Below, one piece after another: positions 41,487 through 52,063 of a DNA stretch of 64,000 nucleotides. How positions within the stretch are numbered: the stretch's first letter is position 1; the number at the start of each line of letters is the position of its first letter. Origin of the DNA: Brevundimonas diminuta (lineage in GTDB: Bacteria; Pseudomonadota; Alphaproteobacteria; Caulobacterales; Caulobacteraceae). The translations under genes and the position numbers were made by a program. Under the pieces are notes generated by a model. The model was not told where the DNA came from. It did no database searches and was given only the letters and a program-made list of their open reading frames with translations. The stretch spans positions 1,860,001 through 1,924,000 of the forward strand of contig NZ_CP073063.1 of assembly GCF_022654015.1 (NCBI RefSeq), given 5' to 3'.

Positions 41487-42350
41487 ATGGCTCTGCCTGA
41501 ATTCTCGATGCGCACCCTGCTTGAAGCCGGCGCCCACTTCGGCCACCAGACGCACCGCTGGAACCCGAAGATGGACCGCTACATCTTCGGCTCGCGCTCG
41601 AACATCCACATCATCGATCTGTCGCAGACGATGCCGCTGTTCCACCAGGCTCTGGTGGCCGTGCGCGAAGTCGCCGCCAAGGGCGGTCGCGTTCTGTTCG
41701 TCGGCACCAAGCGCCAGGCCGCAGAGCCGGTCGCCGAGGCCGCGAAGCGCTGCGCCCAGTACTACATGAACAACCGTTGGCTTGGCGGCACGCTGACCAA
41801 CTGGCGCACCGTTTCGGGCTCGATCGCTCGTCTGCGTGAGCTGGAAGGCATTCTGGAAAACGGGGGCGAAGGCCGCGTCAAGAAAGAGCTGCTGAACCTG
41901 CAGCGCGAGAAGGACAAGCTTGAGCTGTCGCTGGGCGGCATCAAGGACATGGGTTCGATCCCGGACATCATGTTCGTGATCGACACCAACAAGGAAGCGA
42001 TCGCGATCCAGGAAGCCCGCAAGCTGAACATCCCGATCATCGCCATCCTGGACACCAACTCGGACCCGGACGGCATTACCTATCCGGTCCCCGGCAACGA
42101 CGACGCCGCTCGCGCCATCCAGACCTACTGCGACCTGATCGCCGACGCCGTCTTGGACGGCCTGGCCGCCGGCGCTTCGGCCTCGGGCATCGACCTGGGC
42201 GCTTCGGAAGCTCCGGTCGAGCCGATGCTGCGTGAAGCCTCGGCCCCCAAGGCTGAAGCCGAAGCCGCGCCGGCCGGCACGGAAGGTGCCGCCGCCGAAC
42301 TGGAAGCCGCTGCTGAGCCGGCTGCCGAAACCGAGAAGGCCGAGGGCTGA
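41487..42350 (+). CDS. rpsB: 30S ribosomal protein S2
   Basis: 287 residues. Signatures: [36 protein letters not shown] and [20 protein letters not shown]. An Ala/Glu-rich tail of about 60 residues after residue 230 extends beyond the E. coli protein, as in other alphaproteobacteria. The ribosome-binding site AAGGA is clear. First gene of the rpsB-tsf-pyrH-frr block. The 220-base leader contains a short hairpin (GGTC/GACC near 41429-41440) that could be part of an S2 autoregulatory leader, which is not demonstrated. Confidence 0.97.
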   Translation: MALPEFSMRTLLEAGAHFGHQTHRWNPKMDRYIFGSRSNIHIIDLSQTMPLFHQALVAVREVAAKGGRVLFVGTKRQAAEPVAEAAKRCAQYYMNNRWLGGTLTNWRTVSGSIARLRELEGILENGGEGRVKKELLNLQREKDKLELSLGGIKDMGSIPDIMFVIDTNKEAIAIQEARKLNIPIIAILDTNSDPDGITYPVPGNDDAARAIQTYCDLIADAVLDGLAAGASASGIDLGASEAPVEPMLREASAPKAEAEAAPAGTEGAAAELEAAAEPAAETEKAEG

Positions 42351-42360
42351 TCGCCCGCCG

Positions 42361-42429
42361 GGCGGCGTTCGCGTTCTTGAGCGCCGCCTGACGAACTGAC
42401 ACACGGCCGGGCTAAATCAGTCCGGCCGT
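42361..42429 (+). promoter_or_regulatory. Two hairpins in the rpsB-tsf spacer
   Basis: GGCGGCG (42361-42367) pairs with CGCCGCC (42382-42388), and ACGGCCGG (42403-42410) pairs with CCGGCCGT (42422-42429). No T-run follows. They may attenuate read-through or set the rpsB/tsf expression ratio, or may be an RNA processing site. Confidence 0.4.
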
Positions 42430-42461
42430 TCCCACATACGAAATCCCCCAAGGAGAAGAAC

Positions 42462-43403
42462 ATGGCCGAGATCACTGCCGCCCTCGTGAAGGAGCTTCGC
42501 GAGCGTTCGGGCGTCGGCATGATGGACTGCAAGAAGGCGCTGGTCGAAAACGACGGCAACATCGAAGCAGCAATCGACTGGCTGCGCGCCAAGGGCCTGT
42601 CCAAGGCCGCCAAGAAGGCCGACCGCGTCGCCGCCGAAGGTCTGGTCGCCGTCGCGTCGAAGGAAGACGGCAAGGGCGAAGTCGCCGCCGCCATCGAGTT
42701 CAACGCCGAAACCGACTTCGTCGCCCGTAACGAGCTGTTCCAGAACGCCGCCAAGTCGTTCGCCCAACTGGGTCTGGAGCACCACTCGGTCGAGGCCCTG
42801 CACGGCGCCGAACTGGAAGCCGGCAAGACGGTCCAGGACGAAGTGACCAACATGATCGCCACGATCGGCGAGAACATGCAACTGCGCCGCGCCGCCCGCC
42901 TGTCGGTGTCGGAAGGCGTCGTCTCGACCTACGTCCACAACGCGGTTTCGCCGGGTGTCGGCCGTATCGGCGTGCTGGTGGCCCTGGAAGGCGAGGGCGA
43001 CAAGACCGCGCTTCGCGAACTGGGCCGCAAGATCGCCATGCACGTCGCCGCCACCGCGCCGCTGTCGCTGAACACCGACGACCTGGACCCCGCCGCCATC
43101 GAGAAGGAACGCGCCGTTCTGATCGAAAAGGCCAAGGAAGAAGGCCGCCCGGAAGCCATGATCGAAAAGATTGTGGAAGGTCAGATCAACAAGTTCCAGA
43201 AGGACGTGGTGCTGTCCAAGCAGCCGTTCGTCATGGATCCGGACGTGACCATCGAGCAACTGGTCGCCAACTCGGCCAAGGAACTGGGCTCCTCCAACCT
43301 GCACCTGGCCGGCTTCGTCCGCCTGGCGCTGGGTGAAGGCGTCGAGAAGGTCGAAGGCCCCGACTTCGCGTCGGAAGTCGCCTCCATGATGGGCGGCAAC
43401 TAA
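42462..43403 (+). CDS. tsf: Elongation factor Ts
   Basis: 313 residues: the guanine nucleotide exchange factor for EF-Tu. The N-terminal UBA-like signature is [21 protein letters not shown], and the core contains [20 protein letters not shown] and [14 protein letters not shown]. Full length. The start has AAGGAG nine bases ahead. A terminator-like hairpin follows its stop. Confidence 0.97.
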   Translation: MAEITAALVKELRERSGVGMMDCKKALVENDGNIEAAIDWLRAKGLSKAAKKADRVAAEGLVAVASKEDGKGEVAAAIEFNAETDFVARNELFQNAAKSFAQLGLEHHSVEALHGAELEAGKTVQDEVTNMIATIGENMQLRRAARLSVSEGVVSTYVHNAVSPGVGRIGVLVALEGEGDKTALRELGRKIAMHVAATAPLSLNTDDLDPAAIEKERAVLIEKAKEEGRPEAMIEKIVEGQINKFQKDVVLSKQPFVMDPDVTIEQLVANSAKELGSSNLHLAGFVRLALGEGVEKVEGPDFASEVASMMGGN

Positions 43404-43410
43404 AAAACAT

Positions 43411-43434
43411 TCCCCTCATTCGTGAGGGTTTTGT
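43411..43434 (+). terminator. Intrinsic terminator after tsf
   Basis: CCCTCA (43413-43418) and TGAGGG (43423-43428) close a TTCG tetraloop, followed by TTTTG. A second GC-rich inverted repeat (AGGGCGCG near 43441 / CGCGCCTT near 43467) lies just downstream. Confidence 0.75.
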
Positions 43435-43530
43435 ATCAGAAGGGCGCGTTCGGCTTTGATGGCCGGCGCGCCTTTCGTCTATAAGAAGCCGCCTGATTCA
43501 ATGGCGCCGCAGTCAAACGGACCTTCCCGC

Positions 43531-44265
43531 ATGCCCGACGCCCCCTCGACCTTCCGCTACAAACGCGTCCTGCTGAAGGTGTCGGGCGAGGTGCTGATGG
43601 GCGACCAGTCGTTCGGCGTCGACATGAAGACCGTCGATGCGGTGGCCAAGGCCGTCGCGGATGTCGCGGCCGAGGGCGTCGAAATCTGCCTGGTCATCGG
43701 CGGCGGCAACATCTTCCGCGGCCTGTCCAAGGCGGCGGCCGGCATGGAGCGCGCCCAGGCCGACTATATGGGCATGCTGGCGACAATCATGAACGCCCTG
43801 GCCATGCAGTCCGCGCTGGAAAAGATCGGCGTCTCGACCCGCGTGCAGAGCGCCATTCCGATGGCGGCCATCGCCGAACCCTACATCCGCCGTCGCGCTC
43901 TGCGGCATCTGGAAAAGGGCCGGGTCGTGATCTTCGCCGCCGGCGTGGGCGCACCGTTCTTCACCACGGACTCGGGCGCGGCGTTGCGTGCGGCCGAAAT
44001 GGGCTGCGACGCCCTGCTGAAGGGCACCAGCGTGGATGGGGTGTACACCGCCGACCCGAAGAAGGATCCCGACGCGACGCGTTACGAGACCCTGTCCTAT
44101 CAGGACGTGCTGGCCAAGGATCTGCGGGTCATGGACGCCTCGGCCATCGCCATGATGCGCGACACGGGCATACCGATCGTGGTCTTCTCCATTCGGGAAG
44201 ACAATTCGCTGCGCCGGACCCTGACCGGCGAAGGCACGTTCACGGTCATTCAGGACGTCGCCTGA
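43531..44265 (+). CDS. pyrH: Uridylate kinase
   Basis: 244 residues from the ATG at 43531 ([20 protein letters not shown]). It phosphorylates UMP to UDP. Motifs: [20 protein letters not shown], the hexamer region [20 protein letters not shown] and [18 protein letters not shown], and [16 protein letters not shown]. Two earlier in-frame ATGs (43501 and 43456) are possible, but the extra residues do not resemble the family. Separated from tsf by a terminator, so it probably has its own promoter. Confidence 0.94.
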   Translation: MPDAPSTFRYKRVLLKVSGEVLMGDQSFGVDMKTVDAVAKAVADVAAEGVEICLVIGGGNIFRGLSKAAAGMERAQADYMGMLATIMNALAMQSALEKIGVSTRVQSAIPMAAIAEPYIRRRALRHLEKGRVVIFAAGVGAPFFTTDSGAALRAAEMGCDALLKGTSVDGVYTADPKKDPDATRYETLSYQDVLAKDLRVMDASAIAMMRDTGIPIVVFSIREDNSLRRTLTGEGTFTVIQDVA

Positions 44266-44304
44266 ACGTTCGCCTGACCAGGAAAGACAAGAGAGACCAA
44301 GACC

Positions 44305-44862
44305 ATGGCAAAGCCTGACCTCAAGACCTATCGCGACCGCATGGATCGCTCCGTCGCCGCTCTGAAGGAAGAGTTCAGCGGTCTGCGCACCGGCCGCGCC
44401 AACGCCGGCCTGCTGGAGCCCGTGCGGGTCGAAGCCTACGGCTCGGCCTCGCCCTTGACGGCCGTCGCCGCCATCAGCGTGCCCGAGCCCCGGATGCTGA
44501 GCGTCAACGTCTGGGACAAGGGCATGGTGGTCGCCGTCGAAAAGGCGATCCGCAACGCCAACCTGGGGCTGAACCCGATCGTGGACGGCCAGACCCTGCG
44601 CATTCCGGTGCCGCCCCTGACCGAGGAACGCCGCAAGGATCTGGTCAAGCTGGCCGGCAAATACGCCGAGCAGCAGAAGATCTCGGTTCGCAACGTCCGC
44701 CGCGACGCCAACGACGACCTGAAGAAGGCCGAGAAAGCCGGCGAGATCAGCCAGGACGAGCAAAAGAAGATGGAGACCGAAGTCCAGAAGGACACCGACG
44801 CGGCCATCAAGCGCATCGACGAGACCTTGAAGACCAAGGAACAAGAGATCATGCAGGTCTGA
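44305..44862 (+). CDS. frr: Ribosome recycling factor
   Basis: 185 residues; splits post-termination ribosomes together with EF-G. Signatures: [20 protein letters not shown] and the C-terminal three-helix-bundle part [20 protein letters not shown]. Normal length. Follows pyrH by about 40 bases. Confidence 0.97.
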   Translation: MAKPDLKTYRDRMDRSVAALKEEFSGLRTGRANAGLLEPVRVEAYGSASPLTAVAAISVPEPRMLSVNVWDKGMVVAVEKAIRNANLGLNPIVDGQTLRIPVPPLTEERRKDLVKLAGKYAEQQKISVRNVRRDANDDLKKAEKAGEISQDEQKKMETEVQKDTDAAIKRIDETLKTKEQEIMQV

Positions 44863-44899
44863 GGCGAAACGGCTGGGTCCGGAAGGGATCGCAAGACAG

Positions 44900-45673
44900 A
44901 TGACGGCAGACCGCGCCGCGCCTTCAGGCCAAAGCCCAGAAAAGCAGGGTCAGGACGGCCCGCGCCACGTCGCCATCATCATGGACGGCAATGGACGCTG
45001 GGCGAAGGCGCGCGGTCTGCCGCGCGCCCTTGGCCATCGCGAAGGCGTCCAGGCGCTGAAGCGCACGATCCAGGCGGCGCCGGATCTGGGCATCGATTGT
45101 CTGACGGTGTTTGGCTTCTCGACCGAAAACTGGAGCCGTCCCGAAGACGAGGTGTCGGACCTGATGGGGCTGGTGCGGTCCTACGTCGCCAGCGATCTGG
45201 CCCGGCTGACCAAGGCCGGCGTGCGGCTGAAGATCCTGGGGCGACGCCAGGGACTGCCGGCCGACATCGCCGCCATCATCGAAAGGGCCGAGGCCCAGAC
45301 CGCACATAACGACCGGTTCCTGCTGCAGGTCGCCTTCAACTACGGCGGTCGCGCGGATCTGGTGGACGCGGCGCGTCGCCATATGGAGCGGGTGCTGGCG
45401 GGCGAGACGGTCGAGCCTTTCAACGAGGCGATCCTGACGGCCGGGCTGGCCACGGCGGGCTCGCCGCCGCTTGATCTGATCGTGCGCACATCGGGCGAGC
45501 AGCGGCTGTCGAACTTCCTGTTGTGGGAGGCCGCCTACGCCGAGCTGGTCTTCCAGGACATTCTGTGGCCCGACTACGGCCCAAAGGCCTTGGCTGAAGC
45601 GATTTCGGCCTTTGGTCAGCGCGACCGCCGTTTCGGCGGACGCGTGATCGCGCCTGAGCGCGCGACGGCCTGA
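44900..45673 (+). CDS. uppS: Isoprenyl (undecaprenyl) diphosphate synthase
   Basis: A 257-residue cis-prenyltransferase that makes the lipid carrier for peptidoglycan and O-antigen. Motifs: [20 protein letters not shown] with the catalytic Asp, [33 protein letters not shown] and the C-terminal [20 protein letters not shown]. The stop overlaps the cdsA start. Confidence 0.95.
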   Translation: MTADRAAPSGQSPEKQGQDGPRHVAIIMDGNGRWAKARGLPRALGHREGVQALKRTIQAAPDLGIDCLTVFGFSTENWSRPEDEVSDLMGLVRSYVASDLARLTKAGVRLKILGRRQGLPADIAAIIERAEAQTAHNDRFLLQVAFNYGGRADLVDAARRHMERVLAGETVEPFNEAILTAGLATAGSPPLDLIVRTSGEQRLSNFLLWEAAYAELVFQDILWPDYGPKALAEAISAFGQRDRRFGGRVIAPERATA

Positions 45674-46491
45674 TGGCGGTCAAGGGTCGGGATATCGCCC
45701 TCAGGGCTGCGTCCGCCGTCGTGCTGGCGCCCGCCGCCGTCGCTGCGACGTGGGGCGGCGGCGTGTGGTTCCTGGCGCTGATGATCGTCGCCAGCGTCGT
45801 CCTGGCGTTCGAATGGGCAGCGATGAGTGCGCCCCATGCGCGCCGCGTCATGGGCGGCGCGGTCAGCTTCGGCGTCGTGGCGGCGGTGATCAGCGCCCAT
45901 TTCGGCGCCATGTCCGTGGCCTTCATCATGCTGGTGTTCGGCGCGGTCGCGGCCGGGGTCTATGCCCGCAGCCGAGGGCAGGAGGCGCTGGATGCCGCCT
46001 ATGGCGTGCTCTATCTCGGCTGGCCTTCAGTTCTGCTGATCTGGCTGCGCGACGTCGACAGTTTGATCGGGCTGCACTGGACCGTGCTGGTCTTCGCCGT
46101 CGCCTGGTCGGCCGACATCGTGGCCTATCTGGCGGGATCCACTTTTGGCGGACCCAAGCTGTGGCCGCGCTTCTCGCCGAACAAGACCTGGTCCGGGTTC
46201 ATCGGCGGCGTTGCGGCCGGCGCGGTTGCGGGCGCCGTCATGACGGCCTGGGTCAATATGGGCGCCCTGAGCGTCGTCTGGGGGGCGGTGCTGGGCTTGG
46301 CCGCGGCCTTGGCGACCATGGCGGGGGACCTGTGGGAATCGGCGCTGAAGCGACGGTTCGGGGTCAAGGATGCGGGCAACACCATTCCGGGCCACGGCGG
46401 CCTGCTGGACCGCGTCGATGGCCTGATGTTCGCGGTCGTGGTCGTCGCGGCTGGCCGATTGATCGTCCTGATGCTGGAGCGTGGGGCGTGA
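45673..46491 (+). CDS. cdsA: Phosphatidate cytidylyltransferase
   Basis: A 272-residue multi-pass membrane enzyme that makes CDP-diacylglycerol from phosphatidic acid and CTP. The family signature is at the C-terminus: [20 protein letters not shown] followed by [12 protein letters not shown], and the upstream landmark is [20 protein letters not shown]. The ATG overlaps the uppS stop, and the stop overlaps the GTG of dxr. Confidence 0.95.
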   Translation: MAVKGRDIALRAASAVVLAPAAVAATWGGGVWFLALMIVASVVLAFEWAAMSAPHARRVMGGAVSFGVVAAVISAHFGAMSVAFIMLVFGAVAAGVYARSRGQEALDAAYGVLYLGWPSVLLIWLRDVDSLIGLHWTVLVFAVAWSADIVAYLAGSTFGGPKLWPRFSPNKTWSGFIGGVAAGAVAGAVMTAWVNMGALSVVWGAVLGLAAALATMAGDLWESALKRRFGVKDAGNTIPGHGGLLDRVDGLMFAVVVVAAGRLIVLMLERGA

Positions 46492-47684
46492 TCCGGCGTC
46501 GCATCACTGTGCTTGGCGCGACCGGATCGGTCGGCGCCTCCACACTGGACCTGATGGCTCAAGCCGAGGCGACGGGCACGGGCGCGTTCGAGGTCGAGGC
46601 CCTGACGGGCGGCGCCAATATCGCTAAACTGGCCGAGCAAGCCAGGCGCTGGCGGCCCAAGCTGGCCGTGACCGCCGATCCGGCTCGGTTGGAAGAGCTC
46701 CGCGACGCCTTGTCCGGCACGGATGTCGCTGTCGCCGCCGGCGACGCGGCCATCGTCGAGGCGGCGACGCGACCTGTCGATTGGATCATGGCGTCCATCG
46801 TCGGAGCGGCGGGTCTGAAGTCCGCCTGGGCGGCGGCGGGAACGGGCGCGACCCTGGCCTTGGCCAATAAGGAAAGCCTGGTCTGCTGCGGCCCAGCGTT
46901 GATCGAACGGGTCAAGCGGGCAGGGGGGCGCTTGATCCCCGTCGATTCCGAACACTCCGCCATCTTCCAGGTGTTTCCGGCCGAAGCGCCTGAGCGCGTG
47001 GCCAAGCTGATCCTGACGGCATCGGGCGGACCGTTCCGCCAGACTTCGCGCGAGCAGATGGTCGGCATCACGCCCGAACAGGCCGTCGCCCACCCCAACT
47101 GGAGCATGGGGGCCAAGATTTCGGTCGATAGCGCCACCATGGCCAACAAGGGCCTAGAGATGATTGAGGCGGCCTATCTGTTCGATATGCCGCAGGATCG
47201 GATCGACGTCGTGGTGCACCCCGAATCGATCATCCACAGCCTTGTGGAATATGTGGACGGTTCGACCCTGGCTCAGATGGGACCGCCGGATATGCGCACG
47301 CCGATCGCCTGCGCGCTGGCCTGGCCGGACCGGATCGCGTGGCCGGCGCCCAAGCTGGATCTGGCTGAGCTAGGTCGGCTGACGTTCGAAGCGCCCGATC
47401 TGACGCGCTTTCCCGCCCTCGATCTGGCGCGTCAGGCCCTGAAGGCGGGGGGCGCGACGCCGGCTGTGTTCAACGCCGCCAACGAGGTCGCCGCCTTCGC
47501 CTTCCTTGACCGCAAGCTGGCGTTTCTCAATATTGCCGCAGTCGTCGCCGAAACCCTTGAGCGTGCGACGAAAGCGGGGATGGCTTTCGGTTCTGGAGAT
47601 GCCTGCGGCGCGGCCCTCTCGGTCGACGCCGAGACGCGTCGAATGGCCGAGACCGTCATCGCCGGCCTTGCGAATGCGGCCTGA
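46488..47684 (+). CDS. dxr: 1-deoxy-D-xylulose 5-phosphate reductoisomerase
   Basis: 398 residues, GTG start at 46488 inside the end of cdsA. It forms MEP, the committed step of the non-mevalonate isoprenoid pathway. Motifs: [17 protein letters not shown] (NADPH-binding), [44 protein letters not shown] and the C-terminal [20 protein letters not shown] region. A much longer open frame beginning at 45750 is a read-through of the cdsA shadow. Confidence 0.96.
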   Translation: MIRRRITVLGATGSVGASTLDLMAQAEATGTGAFEVEALTGGANIAKLAEQARRWRPKLAVTADPARLEELRDALSGTDVAVAAGDAAIVEAATRPVDWIMASIVGAAGLKSAWAAAGTGATLALANKESLVCCGPALIERVKRAGGRLIPVDSEHSAIFQVFPAEAPERVAKLILTASGGPFRQTSREQMVGITPEQAVAHPNWSMGAKISVDSATMANKGLEMIEAAYLFDMPQDRIDVVVHPESIIHSLVEYVDGSTLAQMGPPDMRTPIACALAWPDRIAWPAPKLDLAELGRLTFEAPDLTRFPALDLARQALKAGGATPAVFNAANEVAAFAFLDRKLAFLNIAAVVAETLERATKAGMAFGSGDACGAALSVDAETRRMAETVIAGLANAA

Positions 47685-47711
47685 CAGCAGGCCAGGGGAG
47701 ACGATTTTCGA

Positions 47712-48929
47712 ATGCTGGGCGTCCTGGGTCAGGTCCTGATCTCCATCGCCTCGTTCCTGCTGGTGCTGACCTTCATCGTCACCATCCACGAACTGGGTCA
47801 CTTCCTTGTTGCGCGCGCCTTTGGCGTGAAGGTGGACCGGTTCGCGGTCGGCTTCGGCAAGGCCGTGGCCAGCCGCACGGACCGTCACGGCATCGAATGG
47901 CGTCTCGGCTGGCTGCCCCTGGGCGGCTATGTGAAGTTCTCGGGAGATCTGGATGCGTCCAGCGTGCCTGATCGGGCCGGGCTGGACGAACTGCGTCGCC
48001 GCGTGGTCGCCGAGTGTGGACCGGGCGCCGAGCGCGATTATTTCCACTTCAAGCCGGTCTGGCAGCGGGCCCTGATCGTCGCGGCCGGGCCCATGGCCAA
48101 CTTCATCCTGGCCATCACTATCTTCGCCGTCGTCTTCATGGCAGTCGGCGTGTCCTTGCGCCCCGCGCGCGTCGCGCAGGTCCAGGCGGGATCGCCCGCC
48201 GCCGCCGCCGGATTCCAGGTCGGCGACCTGGTCACCGAGGTGAATGGCAAGGCCATCAAGGACGGCAGCGCGGTCACCCGCACCGTCATGCTCTCGACCG
48301 GCGATCCCGTGCGTTTCACGGTCGAGCGCGCCGGGCGTCCGGTCGAACTGGTCGCGACGCCGGAACGCCGCGAGGAAAACGACCCCATCGCCGGACGGGT
48401 CAAGGTCGGCCGTATCGGCCTGGGGCTGGGCTCGTCGGCCGGGGATGTCCGCCACGTGCGTTACGGCCCTGTCGACGCCGTGGTGGAGGGTGCGCGCCAG
48501 ACGGCCGACATTATCGGCTCGACTCTGACCTACCTCGGACGCCTGGCGACGGGTCGCGAGTCGGGCGATCAGTTCAGCGGCCCGCTAGGCATGGCCAAGG
48601 CGACGGGCTCACTGACCACGGCTGCGGTCGAAGCCAATCCAGCGCCTGGCGCCATGGCGATCAACCTGATCCTGACGCTGACAACCTTGGCCGCCATACT
48701 TTCGATCGGAATCGGCTTTCTAAATCTGCTTCCCATTCCGGTCCTCGACGGCGGGCACCTGCTTTTCTACGGCTATGAGGCTGTGGCGAAACAGCCTGTG
48801 TCGGCGCGGTTCCAGGAGATGGGCTATCGTGCAGGCCTTGCGCTTTTGGCGGGATTTATGTTGTTCGCAACGTGGAACGACCTACAGAAGCTCAATATCT
48901 TCCAATTCCTCGGCGGGCTCGTCTCGTGA
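47712..48929 (+). CDS. mmpA: RIP metalloprotease (RseP/MmpA type site-2 protease)
   Basis: A 405-residue intramembrane zinc protease. The catalytic HELGH motif is in the first helix (TIHELGHFLVARAFGVKVDR), one PDZ domain is in the middle (QVQAGSPAAAAGFQVGDLVT), and LDG is in IPVLDGGHLLFYG of the C-terminal helix. In Caulobacter the orthologue MmpA cleaves the polarity factor PodJ; in other bacteria RseP cuts anti-sigma factors. The position just before bamA is conserved. Confidence 0.95.
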   Translation: MLGVLGQVLISIASFLLVLTFIVTIHELGHFLVARAFGVKVDRFAVGFGKAVASRTDRHGIEWRLGWLPLGGYVKFSGDLDASSVPDRAGLDELRRRVVAECGPGAERDYFHFKPVWQRALIVAAGPMANFILAITIFAVVFMAVGVSLRPARVAQVQAGSPAAAAGFQVGDLVTEVNGKAIKDGSAVTRTVMLSTGDPVRFTVERAGRPVELVATPERREENDPIAGRVKVGRIGLGLGSSAGDVRHVRYGPVDAVVEGARQTADIIGSTLTYLGRLATGRESGDQFSGPLGMAKATGSLTTAAVEANPAPGAMAINLILTLTTLAAILSIGIGFLNLLPIPVLDGGHLLFYGYEAVAKQPVSARFQEMGYRAGLALLAGFMLFATWNDLQKLNIFQFLGGLVS

Positions 48930-48958
48930 GCCGACGCCAGCCCCCGACGGTTTCCCGA

Positions 48959-51418
48959 ATGAATGACATGACCTCTCGCGCCGCCGTTCGACTGAGCGCC
49001 CGCTCCAGCCTGCTGGCTCTGGCGGTCGCTGCTGGGCTGGGCGCGCCTGCGCTGGCGCAGACTGCGTCGGCCCAGACCGCGCCGGCGACGACGACGCCTG
49101 CTGCGCCGGCTCAAACGCCAGCCCAGACGGCCCCGGCGAGCGCTGCCGAACCGCGTGTCGAGATCGCTGCGCCGCAGACGATCACGATCAATCGCATCAT
49201 CGTGCAGGGCGCGCAGCGGATCGACCAGACGACGGTACTGTCCTATCTGCCGATCCGCCCCGGTGACGCTGTCGACGCCTCAGTGCTGGACGTCGCGGTG
49301 CGCACTCTGTCGCGCACGGGCCTGTTCGCCGATGTGCAACTGGGCATCCAGAACGGAGATCTGATCGTCCAGATCGTCGAGAACCCCATCATCAACCAGG
49401 TGGTGTTCGAGGGAAACAAGGCGCTGTCGAAGGACAAGCTGACCAAGGAAGTGACGCTGGCGCCGCGCGGCATCTATACCCGCGCCAAGGTTCAGGAGGA
49501 CGTCGGCGCCATCGTCGAACTGTATCGCTTGCAGGGCCGCATCTCTGCGACCGTGACGCCCAAACTGGTCCAGCTGGAACAGAACCGCGTCGATGTGATC
49601 TTCGAAATCAACGAAGGCCCGCAGACCGGCATCAGCGCCATCAACGTCTTGGGCAACGAGGCGTTTTCGGATCGCGACGTGCGCGGCGTGATGGTCACCG
49701 AGAAATCGACCTGGTGGAAGTTTTTCTCAAACAACGACAACTACGATCCTAACCGCCTGGAATACGATCAGGAGCAGCTGCGGAAGTTCTACACCAACCG
49801 CGGCTATTACGACTTCCGCGTGGTGTCCTCGGTCGCCGAGCTGCAGCCCGACGATCAGGCGTTCCAGCTGACTTTGACGCTGAACGAAGGCGACAAGTAT
49901 AACTTCGGTGAGATCAAGGTCGTCACCCAGAACGACCGGCTGAACGCCGACTTCCTGAAGGCTCTGGTGCCGATCCGGGAAGGCCAGCTGTACGAGAGCG
50001 ACAAGATCGAACAGGCGGTCGACGCCCTGACGTTCGCGGCCGGTTCGGCCGGTTACGCCTTCGTCGAGATCAATCCGACCTACAAGGCCAATCCCGAGAC
50101 GGACACGGTCGATGTGACCTTCAACGTGTCCGAGGGCCAGCGGGTCTATATCGATCGCATCAATGTGGTCGGCAACACCCGCACGATCGACCCGGTCATT
50201 CGCCGCGAACTGCTGCTGACCGAGGGCGACGCCTTCAACCGCGCCCTGATGGAGCGCTCGCGCAACAATCTGCGCGCCTTGGGCTTCTTCAAGGACGTGA
50301 CGGTCGAGGAAACGCGCGGCAGCGCGCCGGACCGCTCGGTCATCAACGTCAACGTCCAGGAACAGCCGACCGGCGAACTGTCCGTCGGCGCGGGCTTCAG
50401 CTCCGTCGATTCCTTCACGGTCAACCTGGGCATCTCGGAGCGGAACTTCCGTGGACGCGGGCAGAACGTGGTCGCCCGTCTGGAGTGGGGCTCGCTGCGC
50501 CAGCAGGTCGACTTCCGTTTCACCGAGCCGAAGTTCCTGGGACGTGATCTGCGCGCCGGCTTCGACCTGTTCCACTCGCGCTACGACCTGAGCCAGTACT
50601 CGTCGTACGACTATCGTTCGACCGGCGCGGGCCTGCGTCTGTCCTATCCGCTGAACGGCAATATGCTGCTCAGCACGCGCTATTTCCTGAAGTCCGACGA
50701 GATCATCGTGCCGACCGGCTTCTGCTCGGGCGTGGGCCAAGGGTCTTCGGCACTGTGCGACCAGATCGGCAGCTTCATCAACTCGTCGGCCGGCTATACG
50801 CTGCAGGTTAACTACACCAACGATCCGATCCGTCCGACGCGCGGCTGGGCCGGGTCGCTGCGTCAGGACCTCGCGGGTCTGGGCGGCGACGTGAACTATG
50901 TGAAGACCGAGGCTGATGCGAGCTGGTACTATGGCATCACCCCAGCCTGGGTCGTCAGTGTTCAGGGCTCGACCGGCTACGTCAGCGGCTGGAACGGCGA
51001 CCCGATCCGCATCAACGATCGCTTCTTCAAGGGCGGCAACAGCTTCCGCGGCTTCGAGACGGCCGGTATGGGACCGCGAGATCTGAATACGACCGACGCC
51101 CTGGGCGGCAACTTCTACGCCATCGGCACGGTCGAGCTCACCGTGCCGAACTATCTGCCGGAGCAATATGGCATCAAGACCTCGCTGTTCGCCGATGTCG
51201 GTACGTTGGGCGTTCTGGATGACCGCTACAAGCTGACGTCCACCGGAACGGTGAACACCAACATCGCCGATGAGCTGTCGCTGCGCGCGTCGGCTGGCGT
51301 CAGCATTCACTGGAAGTCGCCGATGGGTCCGATCCGCTTCGACATCTCCAAGGTCCTTTCCAAGGAAGATTACGACAAGACGGAATCCTTCCGCTTCTCG
51401 ACCTCCACTCAGTTCTAA
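48959..51418 (+). CDS. bamA: Outer membrane protein assembly factor BamA
   Basis: About 819 residues from the ATG at 48959. It has a signal peptide (ARSSLLALAVAAGLGAPALA), an Ala/Thr/Pro/Gln-rich linker, and five POTRA domains starting at TITINRIIVQGAQRIDQTTV. A 16-strand barrel ends in a terminal Phe (RFSTSTQF), with the conserved lid-loop motif near GGNSFRGFETAGMGPRD. It folds other barrel proteins into the outer membrane. The frame extends to 48872 inside mmpA, but those residues are not family-like; ATG 48968 is an alternative start. Confidence 0.95.
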   Translation: MNDMTSRAAVRLSARSSLLALAVAAGLGAPALAQTASAQTAPATTTPAAPAQTPAQTAPASAAEPRVEIAAPQTITINRIIVQGAQRIDQTTVLSYLPIRPGDAVDASVLDVAVRTLSRTGLFADVQLGIQNGDLIVQIVENPIINQVVFEGNKALSKDKLTKEVTLAPRGIYTRAKVQEDVGAIVELYRLQGRISATVTPKLVQLEQNRVDVIFEINEGPQTGISAINVLGNEAFSDRDVRGVMVTEKSTWWKFFSNNDNYDPNRLEYDQEQLRKFYTNRGYYDFRVVSSVAELQPDDQAFQLTLTLNEGDKYNFGEIKVVTQNDRLNADFLKALVPIREGQLYESDKIEQAVDALTFAAGSAGYAFVEINPTYKANPETDTVDVTFNVSEGQRVYIDRINVVGNTRTIDPVIRRELLLTEGDAFNRALMERSRNNLRALGFFKDVTVEETRGSAPDRSVINVNVQEQPTGELSVGAGFSSVDSFTVNLGISERNFRGRGQNVVARLEWGSLRQQVDFRFTEPKFLGRDLRAGFDLFHSRYDLSQYSSYDYRSTGAGLRLSYPLNGNMLLSTRYFLKSDEIIVPTGFCSGVGQGSSALCDQIGSFINSSAGYTLQVNYTNDPIRPTRGWAGSLRQDLAGLGGDVNYVKTEADASWYYGITPAWVVSVQGSTGYVSGWNGDPIRINDRFFKGGNSFRGFETAGMGPRDLNTTDALGGNFYAIGTVELTVPNYLPEQYGIKTSLFADVGTLGVLDDRYKLTSTGTVNTNIADELSLRASAGVSIHWKSPMGPIRFDISKVLSKEDYDKTESFRFSTSTQF

Positions 51419-51450
51419 TCGCGGCTTTTTCGACCGCACGAGGAAACACC

Positions 51451-52056
51451 ATGAAAGCTCTGATCATCGCGGCGACCGCCGCTGCTTCGCTCATCGCCAC
51501 CGCCGCCTCGGCGCAACAGGCCGGCGCGCCCGCCAACCCCGGCCCGGTCATTCCCGGCGTCTGCGTCTATTACAATGCGCGTCTTCTGGCCCAGTCGTCG
51601 GCCGGCCAGGCCGTCGAAGCCCGCATGCAGCAGCTGGCCCAAGAAGTTCAGGGCGAGCTGCAACCTTATGCAACCCAGATCCAAACCGAAGCCCAGCAGT
51701 TGCAATCGGCGGGCTCCAGCCTGCCGGCCGACCAACTGCAACAGCGCCGTCAGGCCCTGCAGCAGCGCGCTCAAGAAGCCCAGCAGCTGGAAGCCACCCG
51801 TGAAAACGAGCTGCGCTACACCCTGGGCATGCAGCGTCAGGCCATCACCGAGGCCGTTTCGCCGATCCTGACCGCCCTGTATCAAGAAAAAGGCTGCGGC
51901 TTGCTGCTGGACCGCGAGAGCGTCTTCATGATGAACCCGGCCATGGACGTCACGGACCTGGCGATCCAGCGCCTGAACACGGCCCTGCCGACGCTGAGCT
52001 TCAACCGTATGGCCGTGCCGGCTCAGACGCAGGCTCAACCGGCCGCCGCCAACTAA
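51451..52056 (+). CDS. skp: OmpH/Skp-family periplasmic chaperone
   Basis: 201 residues with a signal peptide (MKALIIAATAAASLIATAASA). The rest is mainly Gln/Ala-rich coiled coil (about 50-135: QQLAQEVQGELQPYATQIQ), as in Skp trimer tentacles, plus a C-terminal strand region (GCGLLLDRESVFMM). It protects unfolded outer-membrane proteins in transit to BamA. The bamA-skp-lpxD order is standard in Gram-negative bacteria. Good Shine-Dalgarno (GAGGAAA). Confidence 0.88.
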   Translation: MKALIIAATAAASLIATAASAQQAGAPANPGPVIPGVCVYYNARLLAQSSAGQAVEARMQQLAQEVQGELQPYATQIQTEAQQLQSAGSSLPADQLQQRRQALQQRAQEAQQLEATRENELRYTLGMQRQAITEAVSPILTALYQEKGCGLLLDRESVFMMNPAMDVTDLAIQRLNTALPTLSFNRMAVPAQTQAQPAAAN

Positions 52057-52063
52057 GTCGTCG

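Noticed and set aside
45750..46487. N-terminal extension of dxr from 45750
   Set aside because: It lies over cdsA in another frame; the dxr N-terminus aligns from GTG 46488, which overlaps the cdsA stop.
49727..51439. 570-codon open frame antisense to bamA
   Set aside because: Shadow of bamA; no recognisable features and no ribosome-binding site.
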